From Bufo bufo (lineage: Eukaryota > Chordata > Amphibia > Anura > Bufonidae), in assembly GCF_905171765.1 (NCBI RefSeq), contig NC_053391.1, forward strand, positions 191,900,559 to 191,964,558: a DNA stretch of 64,000 nucleotides, written 5' to 3'. Positions 31,621 to 41,794 of the stretch are shown one piece after another. The first letter of the stretch is position 1. Every line of letters begins with the position of its first letter. The notes under the pieces are model-generated. The model saw only the letters and a program-made list of their open reading frames with translations. It did not search any database and had not been told where the DNA came from. A program made the position numbers and the translations under genes.

Positions 31621-34542
31621 TCAAGGGCCCCTCCTCCGCGGAGTAAACGGTTTCTGAGGGAAGCGTGCGTGGAAGGCTCGGAGCAAGGCAGGAGCATGGA
31701 CATCTGCGGAGGGAACCCAGGAACGCTCCTCTGGACCATAACCACGCCAATGGACCAAAAACTGCACCCGACCGCGGACCAGGCGTGAGTCCAGGATATT
31801 GCTCACCTCATACTCCTCACGATTACCCACTAGGACCGGACGAGGCCGAGGAACCGAGGAAGTGAAACGATTACACACCAGTGGCTTCAACAGGGAGACA
31901 TGAAACACGTTGGAGATCCGCATGCCAGGAGGAAGCGCAAGGGCATAGGCTACCGGGTTTACCCTGCGAAGCACTCGGAAGGGACCAACAAAGCGAGGCG
32001 CCAGCTTGGGAGTGGGCACTCGAAGGTTGAGGTTGCGGGTGGACAACCATACACGGTCTCCGACCTGGTAGGAAGGAGCAGGCGCTCGTCTGCGATCAGC
32101 CTGGAGTCTCTGGCGCTGCGCAGAGACCTCAAGGGACTTCTGGATCAGTACCCAAGAAGCACGTAGGACGGAAAGGTGATCCTCCACAGCCGGAATATCC
32201 TGGGGAGAGAATACCTCCGGTAACACGGCAGGTTGGAACCCATAATTGGCCATGAAGGGAGACGTCCCAGAGGAAGAGTTCACCGCCGTGTTCCTGGCAA
32301 ACTCAGCCCAAGGCAGGAGGTCAACCCAATTGTCTTGGTGATCGGAGACATAGCAACGAAGGAATTGCTCCAAGGCCTGATTGGATCGTTCTGCGGCCCC
32401 ATTGGACTGAGGGTGGTAGGCCGAGGAGAAGGAGAGATGAATCCCCAACTGGGAGCAAAAGGCGCGCCAGAACCTGGACACAAACTGACTCCCCCGATCC
32501 GACACAATCTCCTTGGGCAAACCGTGCAACCGGAAGACCTCCCTGGCAAAAATCGTGGCCAACTCTTGTGCAGAGGGTAACTTCTTGAGAGGAACACAGT
32601 GGCACATTTTGGAAAACCGATCCACAATCATGAGAATGACCGTATGGCCTCGGGATGCAGGGAGGTCCACAATGAAATCCATCCCCAGGTGTGACCATGG
32701 GCGCTCCCCGGTGGCTATGGGTTGCAGAAGGCCCAACGGAAGGTGCCGAGGGGACTTACTCTGGGCACAAACGGAGCATGCCGCTACATATGCGGCGATG
32801 TCGGAACGTAGGGAAGGCCACCAGAACAGACGTGAAACAGCCCAGGACAGCTGATTCTTTCCAGGATGCCCCGCGGTCTTGGAGTTATGGTAGGTTCGCA
32901 ACAACCGAGTGCGCAACTCCTCAGGCACAAAACATCTGCCGTTGGGTCTCCCAGAGGGAGCACCAGATTGAGCCGCCAAAATCTGCTCACCCAGGGGAGA
33001 GGTCAGGCTGGTGCGAATGACGGCCAAGATCTGATTCGGAGGTATGACCGAAGTCGGAATCGACTCCTCCCTGGACAGCTCGGAGTACTGCCGTGATAAG
33101 GCATCCGCCCTGATGTTCTTGGAACCGGGTAGGTAGGAGACCACGTAATTAAAACGTGACAAGAACAGAGCCCATCTGGCCTGACGTGGTGTCAATCTCT
33201 TGGCCTCAGAAAGGTAGGTCAGATTCTTGTGGTCCGTCAGGATGAGGACCGGAACCACCGAACCCTCGAGCAAGTGCCTCCATTCTTTAAGGGCCTGCAC
33301 GATGGCCAATAACTCCCTGTCACCAATCTGATAGTTGCACTCCGCGGAAGACAGTTTCCGGGAGTAAAACCCACAAGGAAGCAGAGGACCCTCTGGTGTT
33401 CTACGCTGAGACAGAAGGGCGCCTACTCCCATCTCAGACGCGTCCACCTCGAGGACAAAGGGCAACCCAGGGTTGGGATGCGACAGAATCGGAGCCAACA
33501 CAAAGGCGGACTTTAGAGCCTCAAAAGCTCGGATGGCCTCGAGCGGCCAGACCTGGGAATTACTGCCCTTCCTGGTCAGATCCGTGAGAGGCTTGGCTAG
33601 CATGGAAAAGTCCCTGATGAACTTCTGATAATAATTGGCGAAGCCCAAAAAGCGCTGCAGGGAACGAAGACCACTGGGCTGGGGCCACTGTAAGACAGCC
33701 GAAACCTTCTCAGGATCCATGGAGAACCCCTCAGCGGAAATGATGTAACCTAAGAAGGTTACCTGGGATCGGTGAAATTCGCATTTCTCAAGCTTACCGA
33801 ACAGCTTGTTCTCTCGTAACCGTTGCAACACTCGTCTGACATCCAGAATGTGGGCCTCCATGGATTCAGAATATACCAAGATGTCATCCAAATAGACCAC
33901 CACACACTGCTGCAACAGGTCACGGAAAACATCGTTGATGAATTCCTGAAAGACTGCGGGCGCATTGCACAACCCAAAGGGCATAACCAAGGATTCATAA
34001 TGACCGGTCCTGGTGTTAAACGCGGTCTTCCACTCATCGCCCGCCTTGATCCTTACCAGGTTATATGCCGCCCTCAGGTCGAGTTTGGTAAAGACCGTGG
34101 CCCCTTTAAGGCGATCGAACAGCTCGGAAATCAAGGGTATCGGGTAAGCGTTCTTGATCGTGATGCGATTGAGACCCCTGTAATCGATGCAAGGCCTCAA
34201 CTCACCGCCCTTCTTTTTCACAAAGAAAAATCCAGCCCCTGCCGGGGACGAGGATTTGCGAATGTGTCCGCGTGAAAGCGCCTCCCTCACGTACTCCTCC
34301 ATGGCCTCATTCTCCGCTACCGACAGTGGATAGACTTTGCCACGAGGAGGAACGGCACCAGATTGTAACTCTATGGCACAATCGTATGGGCGGTGCGGAG
34401 GTAGGGCAACCGCGCGCACCTTATCGAATACATCCCGGTACTCCTCGTATTCAGGAGGCAACAGAGAGTCCGAGGAAGTACACAGCAACTTGACAGACCC
34501 ATGGATGCAACTAGCCCCACACTGCGGTGACCACGAGAGGAT
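31621..34542 (-). CDS. pol: Chromovirus pol: reverse transcriptase, RNase H, integrase, chromodomain
   Basis: The frame is open from just after a UAG (34543-34545) to its stop at 31621. Positions below count from the internal Met at 34488 (955 residues). Reverse transcriptase is about 87-250, with YLDD at 199-202. RNase H follows, with D349, E392, D419 and D462. Integrase has the zinc motif H534, H541, C571, C574 and catalytic D604, D664, E700, the last two 35 residues apart as required. A chromodomain (about 893-944, YEVSNIL...WRGYGPEERSW) ends the protein; in this group it is thought to guide integration to chromatin marks. All these catalytic residues are intact. Upstream the same frame encodes the protease, separated by the single UAG. 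Confidence 0.93.
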   Translation of the reverse strand: MLSWSPQCGASCIHGSVKLLCTSSDSLLPPEYEEYRDVFDKVRAVALPPHRPYDCAIELQSGAVPPRGKVYPLSVAENEAMEEYVREALSRGHIRKSSSPAGAGFFFVKKKGGELRPCIDYRGLNRITIKNAYPIPLISELFDRLKGATVFTKLDLRAAYNLVRIKAGDEWKTAFNTRTGHYESLVMPFGLCNAPAVFQEFINDVFRDLLQQCVVVYLDDILVYSESMEAHILDVRRVLQRLRENKLFGKLEKCEFHRSQVTFLGYIISAEGFSMDPEKVSAVLQWPQPSGLRSLQRFLGFANYYQKFIRDFSMLAKPLTDLTRKGSNSQVWPLEAIRAFEALKSAFVLAPILSHPNPGLPFVLEVDASEMGVGALLSQRRTPEGPLLPCGFYSRKLSSAECNYQIGDRELLAIVQALKEWRHLLEGSVVPVLILTDHKNLTYLSEAKRLTPRQARWALFLSRFNYVVSYLPGSKNIRADALSRQYSELSREESIPTSVIPPNQILAVIRTSLTSPLGEQILAAQSGAPSGRPNGRCFVPEELRTRLLRTYHNSKTAGHPGKNQLSWAVSRLFWWPSLRSDIAAYVAACSVCAQSKSPRHLPLGLLQPIATGERPWSHLGMDFIVDLPASRGHTVILMIVDRFSKMCHCVPLKKLPSAQELATIFAREVFRLHGLPKEIVSDRGSQFVSRFWRAFCSQLGIHLSFSSAYHPQSNGAAERSNQALEQFLRCYVSDHQDNWVDLLPWAEFARNTAVNSSSGTSPFMANYGFQPAVLPEVFSPQDIPAVEDHLSVLRASWVLIQKSLEVSAQRQRLQADRRRAPAPSYQVGDRVWLSTRNLNLRVPTPKLAPRFVGPFRVLRRVNPVAYALALPPGMRISNVFHVSLLKPLVCNRFTSSVPRPRPVLVGNREEYEVSNILDSRLVRGRVQFLVHWRGYGPEERSWVPSADVHAPALLRAFHARFPQKPFTPRRRGP

Positions 34543-34961
34543 CTAGGCCGATCTCCAATCGAAAGTCGGATTATGCTTCCGGAGCCAGGGGTACCCCAAG
34601 ACCACCGAGTAGTGTGGAGACGAAATAACCTGGAGGCAGACCGACTCTCTGTGAACGGCACCAATGGCTATCCCCACTGGAAGGGTCTCATGAGTCACGT
34701 GTGGCGGCAGAAGGGGTCTGCCGTCTATCGCCTCAAGAGCCAGTGGGGAACCTCGAGCCTGCAGAGGAATGGAATTGGCGGCAGCGAACACATTATCAAT
34801 GAACAAACCACCAGCACCAGAGTCCACCAACGCCTGGGTCGTCACCGAGCCCCCGACCCAGGAGAGGACAACAGTGATCAGTGGTTTGTCAACACGGGAA
34901 ACCGGGGACGAGGAGACTCCACCCAAGATCTGCCCCCGACAGGATCTCAGGTGCGAGCGTT
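34543..34961 (-). CDS. Chromovirus protease region, reached by -1 frameshift
   Basis: This part of the pol frame lies upstream of reverse transcriptase and holds the aspartic protease active site VDSGAGG (with the pattern ALVDSGA) and a downstream LGYPWLRKHNPTFDW stretch. It has no need of its own start: the frame overlaps the gag end and is -1 relative to it. The open frame extends further up to 35019. It ends at UAG (34543-34545), after which the same frame continues into reverse transcriptase, so either the stop is a lesion of this copy or it is read through. Confidence 0.8.
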
Positions 34962-35948
34962 TCCCGGACGGTTCGGCCATGCCAACCGAAAATGCCCACC
35001 GAGACCACAGTACATGCATCGGCCCTCGCGTCTCCGGAGTACCCTCTCCCCCTCGGACAGGCGAGCAAACCCCAGCTGCATGGGTTCACCCCCAGACAAG
35101 TCATCCCCAGGAGGCGTGGGAGGAGAGGGAGGCACGGGTGGGACAGCAAACGTAGGCGCCAATCTGTTAGAAAACCTCCGCAGGCTCTCCTTAAAGGAAG
35201 GTCTCTCCCTGAGTCTGGTGTCAATCAAAATCAGGAAAGAAATAAGAGACTCGAGCTCCACTGGTAGGTCCTTAGCTGCAACCTCATCCTTCAAGGCATC
35301 CGAGAGACCATGAGAGAAAGCAGCGACCAGAGCCTCATTATTCCAGCCCACCTCTGCTGCCAGGGTACGAAACTCAATGGCGTATTCAGCTACGGATCGT
35401 GAACCCTGTCTGATGGACATAAGGAGCTTCGCAGCAGAGGCAGCACGAGCCAGCACATCGAATACCTTCCGAAGAGAAGCAACAAAACCGGAAAACTCGG
35501 CAACCACCGGATTGTTGTTCTCCCATAAAGGGCTGGCCCAGGCCAAGGCCTTGTCCGAGAGCAGCGAGATCAAGAAGCCCACCTTTGATCTCTCAGTGGG
35601 AAAGGCATGTGGCAGCAACTCGAAATAAATGCCCACCTGGTTAAGGAAACCTCGGCACTGAGTTGGCTCTCCCCCAAAGCGCTGTGGAAGAGGGGCAGAA
35701 CCGGTCATACCCCGAAACACCGCAGGTGCAACAACAGGTGTCGGGGTAGACTCTGGCGCAACAACCGGAGCGGCAGTAGGAGCGGGCCCAGGAGCGACAA
35801 CCGACCCATCGGCAACGGGAGCGAAATGAGCCGTGCGTTCAAGCAGGGTTTGCAACGCCACAGCGAACCGACCCAACAGGTGATCCTGCTGATCAAGCCT
35901 GGCAACCAGCGTGGGTAGCGAGGATGGCCCTGTACCGTCAGAATTCAT
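34947..35948 (-). CDS. gag: Chromovirus gag (333 residues)
   Basis: It begins 13 bases after the 5' LTR and 10 bases from its AA spacer, with the ATG at 35948. The N-terminal part is proline/alanine-rich (about 50-75), then a retrotransposon Gag core (about 85-265) and a short PP-rich linker, and an EPMQLG motif before a zinc knuckle at 311-324. The knuckle has C311, C314 and H319, but the fourth ligand, expected to be cysteine, is W324 (codon at 34977-34979). The frame ends at TGA (34947-34949), four codons after the slippery heptamer. Gag would form the particle and package the RNA; a broken knuckle should weaken packaging. Confidence 0.92.
   Translation of the reverse strand: MNSDGTGPSSLPTLVARLDQQDHLLGRFAVALQTLLERTAHFAPVADGSVVAPGPAPTAAPVVAPESTPTPVVAPAVFRGMTGSAPLPQRFGGEPTQCRGFLNQVGIYFELLPHAFPTERSKVGFLISLLSDKALAWASPLWENNNPVVAEFSGFVASLRKVFDVLARAASAAKLLMSIRQGSRSVAEYAIEFRTLAAEVGWNNEALVAAFSHGLSDALKDEVAAKDLPVELESLISFLILIDTRLRERPSFKESLRRFSNRLAPTFAVPPVPPSPPTPPGDDLSGGEPMQLGFARLSEGERVLRRREGRCMYCGLGGHFRLAWPNRPGNART
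34959..34965 (-). promoter_or_regulatory. -1 ribosomal frameshift heptamer G GGA AAC
   Basis: On the minus strand GGGAAAC sits in gag phase as G GGA AAC (codons 329-330), and the pol frame is exactly -1 relative to gag. Minus-strand sequence from about 34947 to 34926 can form a hairpin (agatcctg paired with cagatct, one bulge) about 11 bases downstream. The same heptamer is known from the sushi-derived mammalian gene PEG10. Confidence 0.75.
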
Positions 35949-35949
35949 G

Positions 35950-35959
35950 GCTTGGTCCT
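35950..35959 (-). promoter_or_regulatory. Self-priming primer-binding site
   Basis: Two bases inside the 5' LTR the minus strand reads aggaccaagc. It is fully complementary to gcttggtcct (minus strand, 36279-36288) in the 5' LTR, which lies about 32 bases after the start of the TATA box, where the RNA should begin. This is the self-priming arrangement known from Tf1 and sushi elements, instead of a tRNA primer. Confidence 0.7.
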
Positions 35960-35961
35960 AA

Positions 35962-36453
35962 TGTCACGGAACCATGAACCAGACGTACAACAAGGGATAA
36001 GTGAAAATAAGAAGGCTTTATTAAAAATAAAGCTGTAAAGCAAAAGTCCAAACGGATGGCGAAACCGAAGCAGAGTCTTTGCGAAGCCAGAGGTCAGGAA
36101 CCAGAAGGGTAGTCAGACGAAGCCAGGATCAGGAACCAGCAGGGTAGTCAGACGAAGCCAGGATCAGGAACCAGCAGGGTAGTCGGACGAAACCAGGATC
36201 AGGAACCAGCAGGGTAGTCGGACGAAACCAGGATCAGGAACCAGAAGCAGCAGCAGTCTAGAAGCATGTGAACACAGGAGGACCAAGCAAGGAACTGAAG
36301 CCACAGACCTCCTATATATATGAGCTGGGCATCCAGCTCCTCCCAGTGGGAAGGAGGAGCCGCAGGGTGGGAGGCTACAAGAAACCCAAAAACCAAGATG
36401 GCCGCCAGAACATGTCAAACGAAGGAGAACAGCAAGAAGGTAAGACCATGACA
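35962..36453 (-). repeat. 5' LTR of the chromovirus (492 bp)
   Basis: The second LTR copy, nearly identical to 31116-31609. On the minus strand it carries a TATA box (36313-36320), the predicted RNA start near 36288, four to five copies of a 35 bp unit in the transcribed leader (about 36080-36240), and AATAAA (36017-36022). Confidence 0.93.
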
Positions 36454-36485
36454 GTATTGGTGTAGTAAACACGTACATATGCTGC

Positions 36486-38045
36486 TTAACCGCTTGCCGC
36501 ACATGTAACGCCGAAAGGCGTCATTGCGGCGGCTCTCCCAGGCTACGCTAACGCCGATTGGCGTCACCTCGCGTGAGCCGAGATTTCCTGTGAACGCGCG
36601 CACACAGGCGCGCGCGTTCACAGGAACAGAAGGTAAGCGAGTGGATCTCCAGCCTGCCAGCGGCGATCGTTCGCTGGCAGGCTGGAGATGTGATTTTTTT
36701 TAACCCCTAACAGGTATATTAGACGCTGTTTTGATAACAGCGTCTAATATACCTGCTACCTGGTCCTCTGGTGGTCCCCTTTGTTTGGATCGACCACCAG
36801 AGGACACAGGTAGCTCAGTAATATGTAGCACCAAGCACCACTACACTACACCCCCCCCTGTCACTTATTAACCCCTTATTAACCCCTGATCACCCCACAT
36901 TACCCCATATAGACTCCCTGATCACCCCCCCTGTCATTGATCACCCCCCCTGTCATTGATCACCCCCCTGTAAGGCTCCATTCAGATGTCCGTATGATTT
37001 TTACGGATCCACTGATACATGGATCGGATCCGCAAAACACATACGGACATCTGAATGGAGCCTTACAGGGGGGTGATCAATGACCCCATATAGACTCCCT
37101 GATCACCCCCCTGTCATTGATCACCCCCCTGTCAGGCTCCATTCAGATGTCCGTATGTGTTTTGCGGATCCGATCCATGTATCCGTGGATCTGTAAAAAA
37201 CATACGGACGTCTGAATGGAGCCTTACAGGGGGGTGATCAATGACAAGGGGGGGATCACCCCATATAGACTCCCTGATCACCCCCCTGTCATTGATCACC
37301 CCCCTGTAAGGCTCCATTCAGACATTTTTTTGGCCCAAGTTAGCGGAAATTTTTTATTTTATTTTTTTCTTACAAAGTCTCATATTCCACTAACTTGTGT
37401 CAAAAAATAAAATCTCACATGAAGTCACCATACCCCTCACGGAATCCAAATGCGTACATTTTTTTAGACATTTATATTCCAGACTTCTTCTCACGCTTTA
37501 GGGCCCCTAAAATGCTAGGGCAGTATAAATACCCCACATGTGACCCCATTTCGGAAAGAAGACACCCCAAGGTATTCAGTGAGGGGCATATTGAGTCCAT
37601 GAAAGATTGAAATTTTTGTCCCAAGTTAGCGGAAAGGGAGACTTTGTGAGAAAAAACAATTTCCGCTAACTTGTGGCAAAAAAAATAAAATTCTATGAAA
37701 TCGCCATGCCCCTCATTGAATTCCTTGGGGTGTCTTCTTTCCAAAATGGGGTCACATGTGGGGTATTTATACTGCCCTGGCATTTTAGGGGCCCTAAAGC
37801 GTGAGAAGAAGTCTGGGATCCAAATGTCTAAAAATGCCCTCCTAAAAGGAATGTGGGCCCCTTTGCGCATCTAGGCTGCAAAAAAGTGTCACACATCTGG
37901 TATCGCCGTACTCAGGAGAAGTTGGGGAATGTGTTTTGGGGTGTCATTTTACATATACCCATGCTGGGTGAGAGAAATATCTCGGTCAAATGCCAACTTT
38001 GTATAAAAAAAATGGGAAAAGTTGTCTTTTGCCGAGATATTTATC
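36486..38045. mobile_element. TTAA-ended repeat, copy 2 (truncated)
   Basis: It begins ttaaccgcttgccgc and follows copy 1 (15905-18261) through the gcgcgcgcgttcacagg palindrome, the ttagacgctgttttgataac palindrome, the tccctgatcaccccc blocks and the gtatcgccgtactcagg stretch. It breaks off at gccgagatattt, near the centre of the large fold, so the right third is missing. Confidence 0.7.
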
Positions 38046-38046
38046 T

Positions 38047-39194
38047 GTAAAGCCTGACTCTCAATTTCACATTATCACTAACAGGTAGTTTGCTGCTATA
38101 CCTTGTGTATTAATACAGTAATAATGTATATATGCTGCTTAATTAAATGCCACCACCCAAAAAGAAATTTTAGTTGCAACTGTGTGTAAATAAACGGAAA
38201 TGGACGATTGAGGCTTCACACTCAATTTCATGTTAATACACACAGATTGCTTTACAACTTGGGTATTGCGGCAGTTATTACGTATATATGTGCTGCTTAA
38301 TTCAATTAATTAAATGGAACAAGTCCCCAAAAAATATATAATTCCTTTCCAACCGTGTGGAAACTGAATATACGTAAATGGACGATTGAGGCCTGACCCT
38401 TAATATTGCGTTAACACTCCCATGTAAATTGTTACCCTAGCCTGTCTACTGGTGTACTGATTACCTCTATGCTGGTTTAATTAAATTCAACAAGTCCCAA
38501 AAAAATGTAATTGCGACCATGTGGAAACTGAATATACGTAAATGGACGATTGAGGCTTGATGCTTAATTTCTCTGTATTACACAGGGATAGTTTGCGGCT
38601 ACACCTTGGGAATTGATGCAGACAGCAACAGTGGCAAGATGGAGCACCACCAGCAAGGCGAAGTCTATTCATCAGAATCAAAAAATTTCTTGAGGAAAAT
38701 AAACGTGCTTCTAAAATTACCTTTAATTAGACTTAGGGGTAACAGGGAAAATACCCTAGTGATAAACAAAAGAAATACAGGCTCTCGCCTAACAAAACAA
38801 AATAGTCACTGGTTTCATAGCAGGGCTGATGCAGTAACAGGAAACGGTAGGTATGTCTGGGGTGGCAAAGTTGAGCCTCAGGGTAGAAAATTCTATCCCT
38901 ATTGATGCAGACAGACAGCAACAGTGGAAAGATGGGGCAACACCAGCAAGGTGAGATCTATTCATCGGAATCAGCTAGAGGAGTGTGTAAATGTCGGTAT
39001 TGATGCCGTAATTACATATTAAGTAACAATTAAATTGAACCCCACCCCAAACAAATTTTTTTTATTGCAACCGTGTGGAAACTGAATAAATGGAAAACGG
39101 ATGACTGAGGCTTGATGCTCAATTTCTCATTAATACACAGGTAGATTGCTGCTATACCTTGTGTATTGCTGCAGTAATCACGTATATATGCAGC
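38047..39194. repeat. Diverged ~210-bp tandem units, probable end of the old hAT element
   Basis: The phrase gtggaaactgaatatacgta...ggacgattgaggc, followed by aatttc.cattaatacacag and ctgctataccttgtgtatt, recurs four to five times. The block aacagtggcaagatggagca...caccagcaaggc also occurs at 28074, inside the hAT part, which links the two. A roughly 230 bp foreign stretch (about 38680-38900) lies inside one unit. Confidence 0.55.
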
Positions 39195-39790
39195 TTAAAG
39201 GGCTTCTGTCACCCCACTAAACAGTTTTTTTTTTTTTTTTTGGTTACTTATAATGCCTATAATGAGATTTATGCATACATACTGTAATTAATCATTTTCG
39301 TTCAGCAGATTCTGTTAAAAACGTACTTTTAAAATATGCAAATTACCTTGCTACCAGCAAGTAGGGCGGCTACTTGCTGGTAGCAGCCGCATCCTTCTAT
39401 CCTAAAGACGCCGCCCTCCGCATGCTGATTGACAGGGCCAGCGGACGGGATCTTTCTCTGCTGGCCCTGTTGCATTCAAAATCTGGCGCCTGCGCCGTAC
39501 CTGTCTTCAGTCGGCGCAGGCGCACTGAGAGGCGGACGCTCGCTCGGTGGCTCCATCCTCAATGCGCCTGCGCCGATGACGTCACATCTACACCCGGCGC
39601 AGGCTCATTGAGGAAGGAGCGCCCGAGCGAGCGTCCGCCTCTCAGTGCGGACGGTATATAAAAACAGCACAGATTTTGAAAAGTGTTAGAGACTGACACG
39701 GTATATAAAGTTATTGGGAAATATTAGAAATGTTCATTATGCAAACAATCGCATTCAATTGCTGAAACTGAAATACCACTTTAAAGGGAA
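39195..39790. mobile_element. MITE-like repeat with GC-rich palindrome
   Basis: It starts ttaaagggcttctgtcacc. The centre (39520-39650) folds: gcactgagaggcggacgctcg and its mirror near 39630, with gcgcctgcgcc blocks between them. The right end (actttaaaggg) is only a weak match, so the boundary is uncertain. Confidence 0.5.
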
Positions 39791-40288
39791 TTCAAGGTGA
39801 GTAAAATAAGTTTTGCATGGTCATATAATAAAGAAATACAAAACTTTTGAATATATCATATTGTACCACTCTAAATATTACTGTGCTGATGTCTATCTTT
39901 CCCCCAATCACATAGCTACGTTACGTGCAATACTGTTTGGTCCATATCGGTGACATGTCACATGATCACAGTGAATCCAGTTTGCCAGTAAAATCATATG
40001 ACATCATGTCTGTATGGACAACACATTAATGTGGATGGCAGTAAACAGAGAACCAGTAGCACAGTTAATAGTAACTGGCAAACAATGCTTTATGTGAACC
40101 CAGGAAATTAAAATCATTTTATAAGGAGGTATGTGGAGCACTTTGTGTACGAAGATATTTTCCAATTGTGGGGTAACTATACTGTATTGTATACCTTTTA
40201 CATTTTTGAGGGGGTAGGGCAACAGAAAAAAAGAATGCATTGTTTTTAGAGTTTATTTATGCTTGCTTGTTTGTTTTTTATACAGTAT
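39791..40288. other. Intergenic sequence, no feature seen
   Basis: About 500 bp, AT-rich, with no supported gene. Confidence 0.4.
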
Positions 40289-40678
40289 ATAGAACCCCAA
40301 TTCCCAAAAAGTTGGGACATTGTGTAGAATATAAATAAAAACAGGATGCAATGATTTGCAAATCTCATAGACCCATATTTATTCACAATAGATCATAGAA
40401 TATTACTATGTGAGACATTTTCATGAAAACCCCATACCATCAGAAATGCAGGATTTTTAACTATCCACTGATAACAAGCTTGATGGTCCCTCTCCTCTTG
40501 AGTCCGCAGTACACGGTGTCTCTGGTTCCCAAAAATAATAAGAAATTTTGATTCATCTGACTACAGAACAGTTTTCCATTTTGTCTCAGTCCATTTTAAA
40601 CGAGTTTTGGCCCAGAGAAGATGGTAGCATTTCTGGATTGTGTTGACATATGGTTCTTCTTTATATGATACAGCTTAA

Positions 40679-40971
40679 GGCTCCATTCACACGTCCGCAA
40701 ATGGGTCCGCATCCGTTCCGCAATTTTGCAGAATGGGTGCGGACCCATTCATTCTCTATTGGGATGGAATGGATTCGGAGAGCACACTATGTGCTCTCCG
40801 CGTCCCCATTTCCGGAGCGCGCCCCTGATCTTCCGGTCCGCAGCTCCGGAAAAAAAAATAGAACATGTCCTATTCTTGTCCGCAATTGCAGACAAGAATA
40901 GGCATTTCTATGGGGGTGCCGGCCGGGTGTATTGCGGATCCACAATACACTACGGACGTGTGAATGGACCC
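40679..40971. mobile_element. MITE, TAA-flanked, same family as 9312-9580
   Basis: The ends ggctccattcacacgtccg and cggacgtgtgaatggaccc are inverted and TAA lies on both sides (40676-40678, 40972-40974). The interior carries gaacatgtcc (40861-40870), a perfect p53 half-site, followed by attcttgtcc. Confidence 0.85.
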
Positions 40972-41080
40972 TAAACTTGCATTTGTGAATTGCCCAGCAA
41001 ACTGTGTTCACAGACAATGATTTCTACAAGTGATCCTGAGTAGGGATGAGCGAACCCGAACTGTATAGAATTTTGAGGAG

Positions 41081-41719
41081 GTGGCCCAGGAGGAGGAGGA
41101 GGAGGAGGAGGAGGAAGAGGGGTCATTTTTAGCACTTTCAGGCCAGTCTCTTCGAAGTGACTCAGAGGGAGGTTTTTTGCAACAGCAGAGGCCAGGTACA
41201 AATGTGGCCAGACAGGGCCCACTACTGGAGGACGAGGATGAGGAGGAGGTGGAGGAGGATGAGGATGAAGCATGTTCACAGCGGGGTGGCATCCAACGCA
41301 GCTCGGGCCCATCACTGGTGCGTGGCTGGGGGGAAACGCAGGACGATGACGATACGCCTCCCACAGAGGACAGCTTGTCCTTACCTCTGGGCAGCCTGGC
41401 ACACATGAGCGACTACATGCTGCAGTGCCTGCGCAATGACAGCAGAGTTGCCCACATTTTAACGTGTGCGGACTACTGGGTTGCCACCCTGCTGGATCTC
41501 CGGTACAAAGACAATGTGCCCACCTTACTTCCTGCACTGGAGCGTGATAGGAAGATGCGCGAGTACAAGCGCACGTTGGTAGACGCGCTACTGAGAGCAT
41601 TCCCAAATGTCACAGGGGAACAAGTGGAAGCCCAAGGCGAAGGCAGAGGAGGAGCAAGAGGTCGCCAACGCAGCTGTGTCACGGCCAGCTCCTCTGAGGG
41701 CAGGGTAACCCAAAGTTGA
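41081..41719 (+). pseudogene. hAT transposase, C-terminal fragment
   Basis: The frame opens with acidic runs (poly-E near the start, EDEDEEEVEEDEDE), then LGSLAHMSDYMLQCLRND and a hAT-like LLDLRYKDNVPTLLPALERD, close to the LDPRYK motif of hAT transposases near the C-terminus. The N-terminal BED finger and the catalytic core are missing, and there is no proper ATG at the beginning. It is a remnant of the gene carried by a deleted element. Confidence 0.6.
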
Positions 41720-41794
41720 ATGAACCTCTCCTCTGTCTGGGTGCCGGGGCCTAAAAATATCTGACAGTGGCCTGTTCCAGTGTTGGGTGACATG

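Larger units (their letters stand above)
31111..36458 (-). mobile_element. Full-length Ty3/Gypsy chromovirus (sushi-like LTR retrotransposon)
   Basis: The element body is 31116-36453 on the minus strand, flanked by the 5 bp target duplication gtatt (31111-31115, 36454-36458). It has two LTRs beginning TG and ending CA, a gag frame, and a protease-reverse transcriptase-RNase H-integrase-chromodomain frame, in that order. The LTRs differ by about four substitutions and one TA unit, so insertion was recent. Domain order, chromodomain, -1 gag/pol junction and self-priming primer site all fit the vertebrate sushi group of chromoviruses. It interrupts the older hAT element. Confidence 0.95.

Noticed and set aside
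34573..35313. 246-codon + strand frame
   Set aside because: Antisense of chromovirus gag and protease; no recognisable domain.
40971..41606. 211-codon minus-strand frame
   Set aside because: It is the antisense of the hAT transposase fragment and crosses the element's left boundary.
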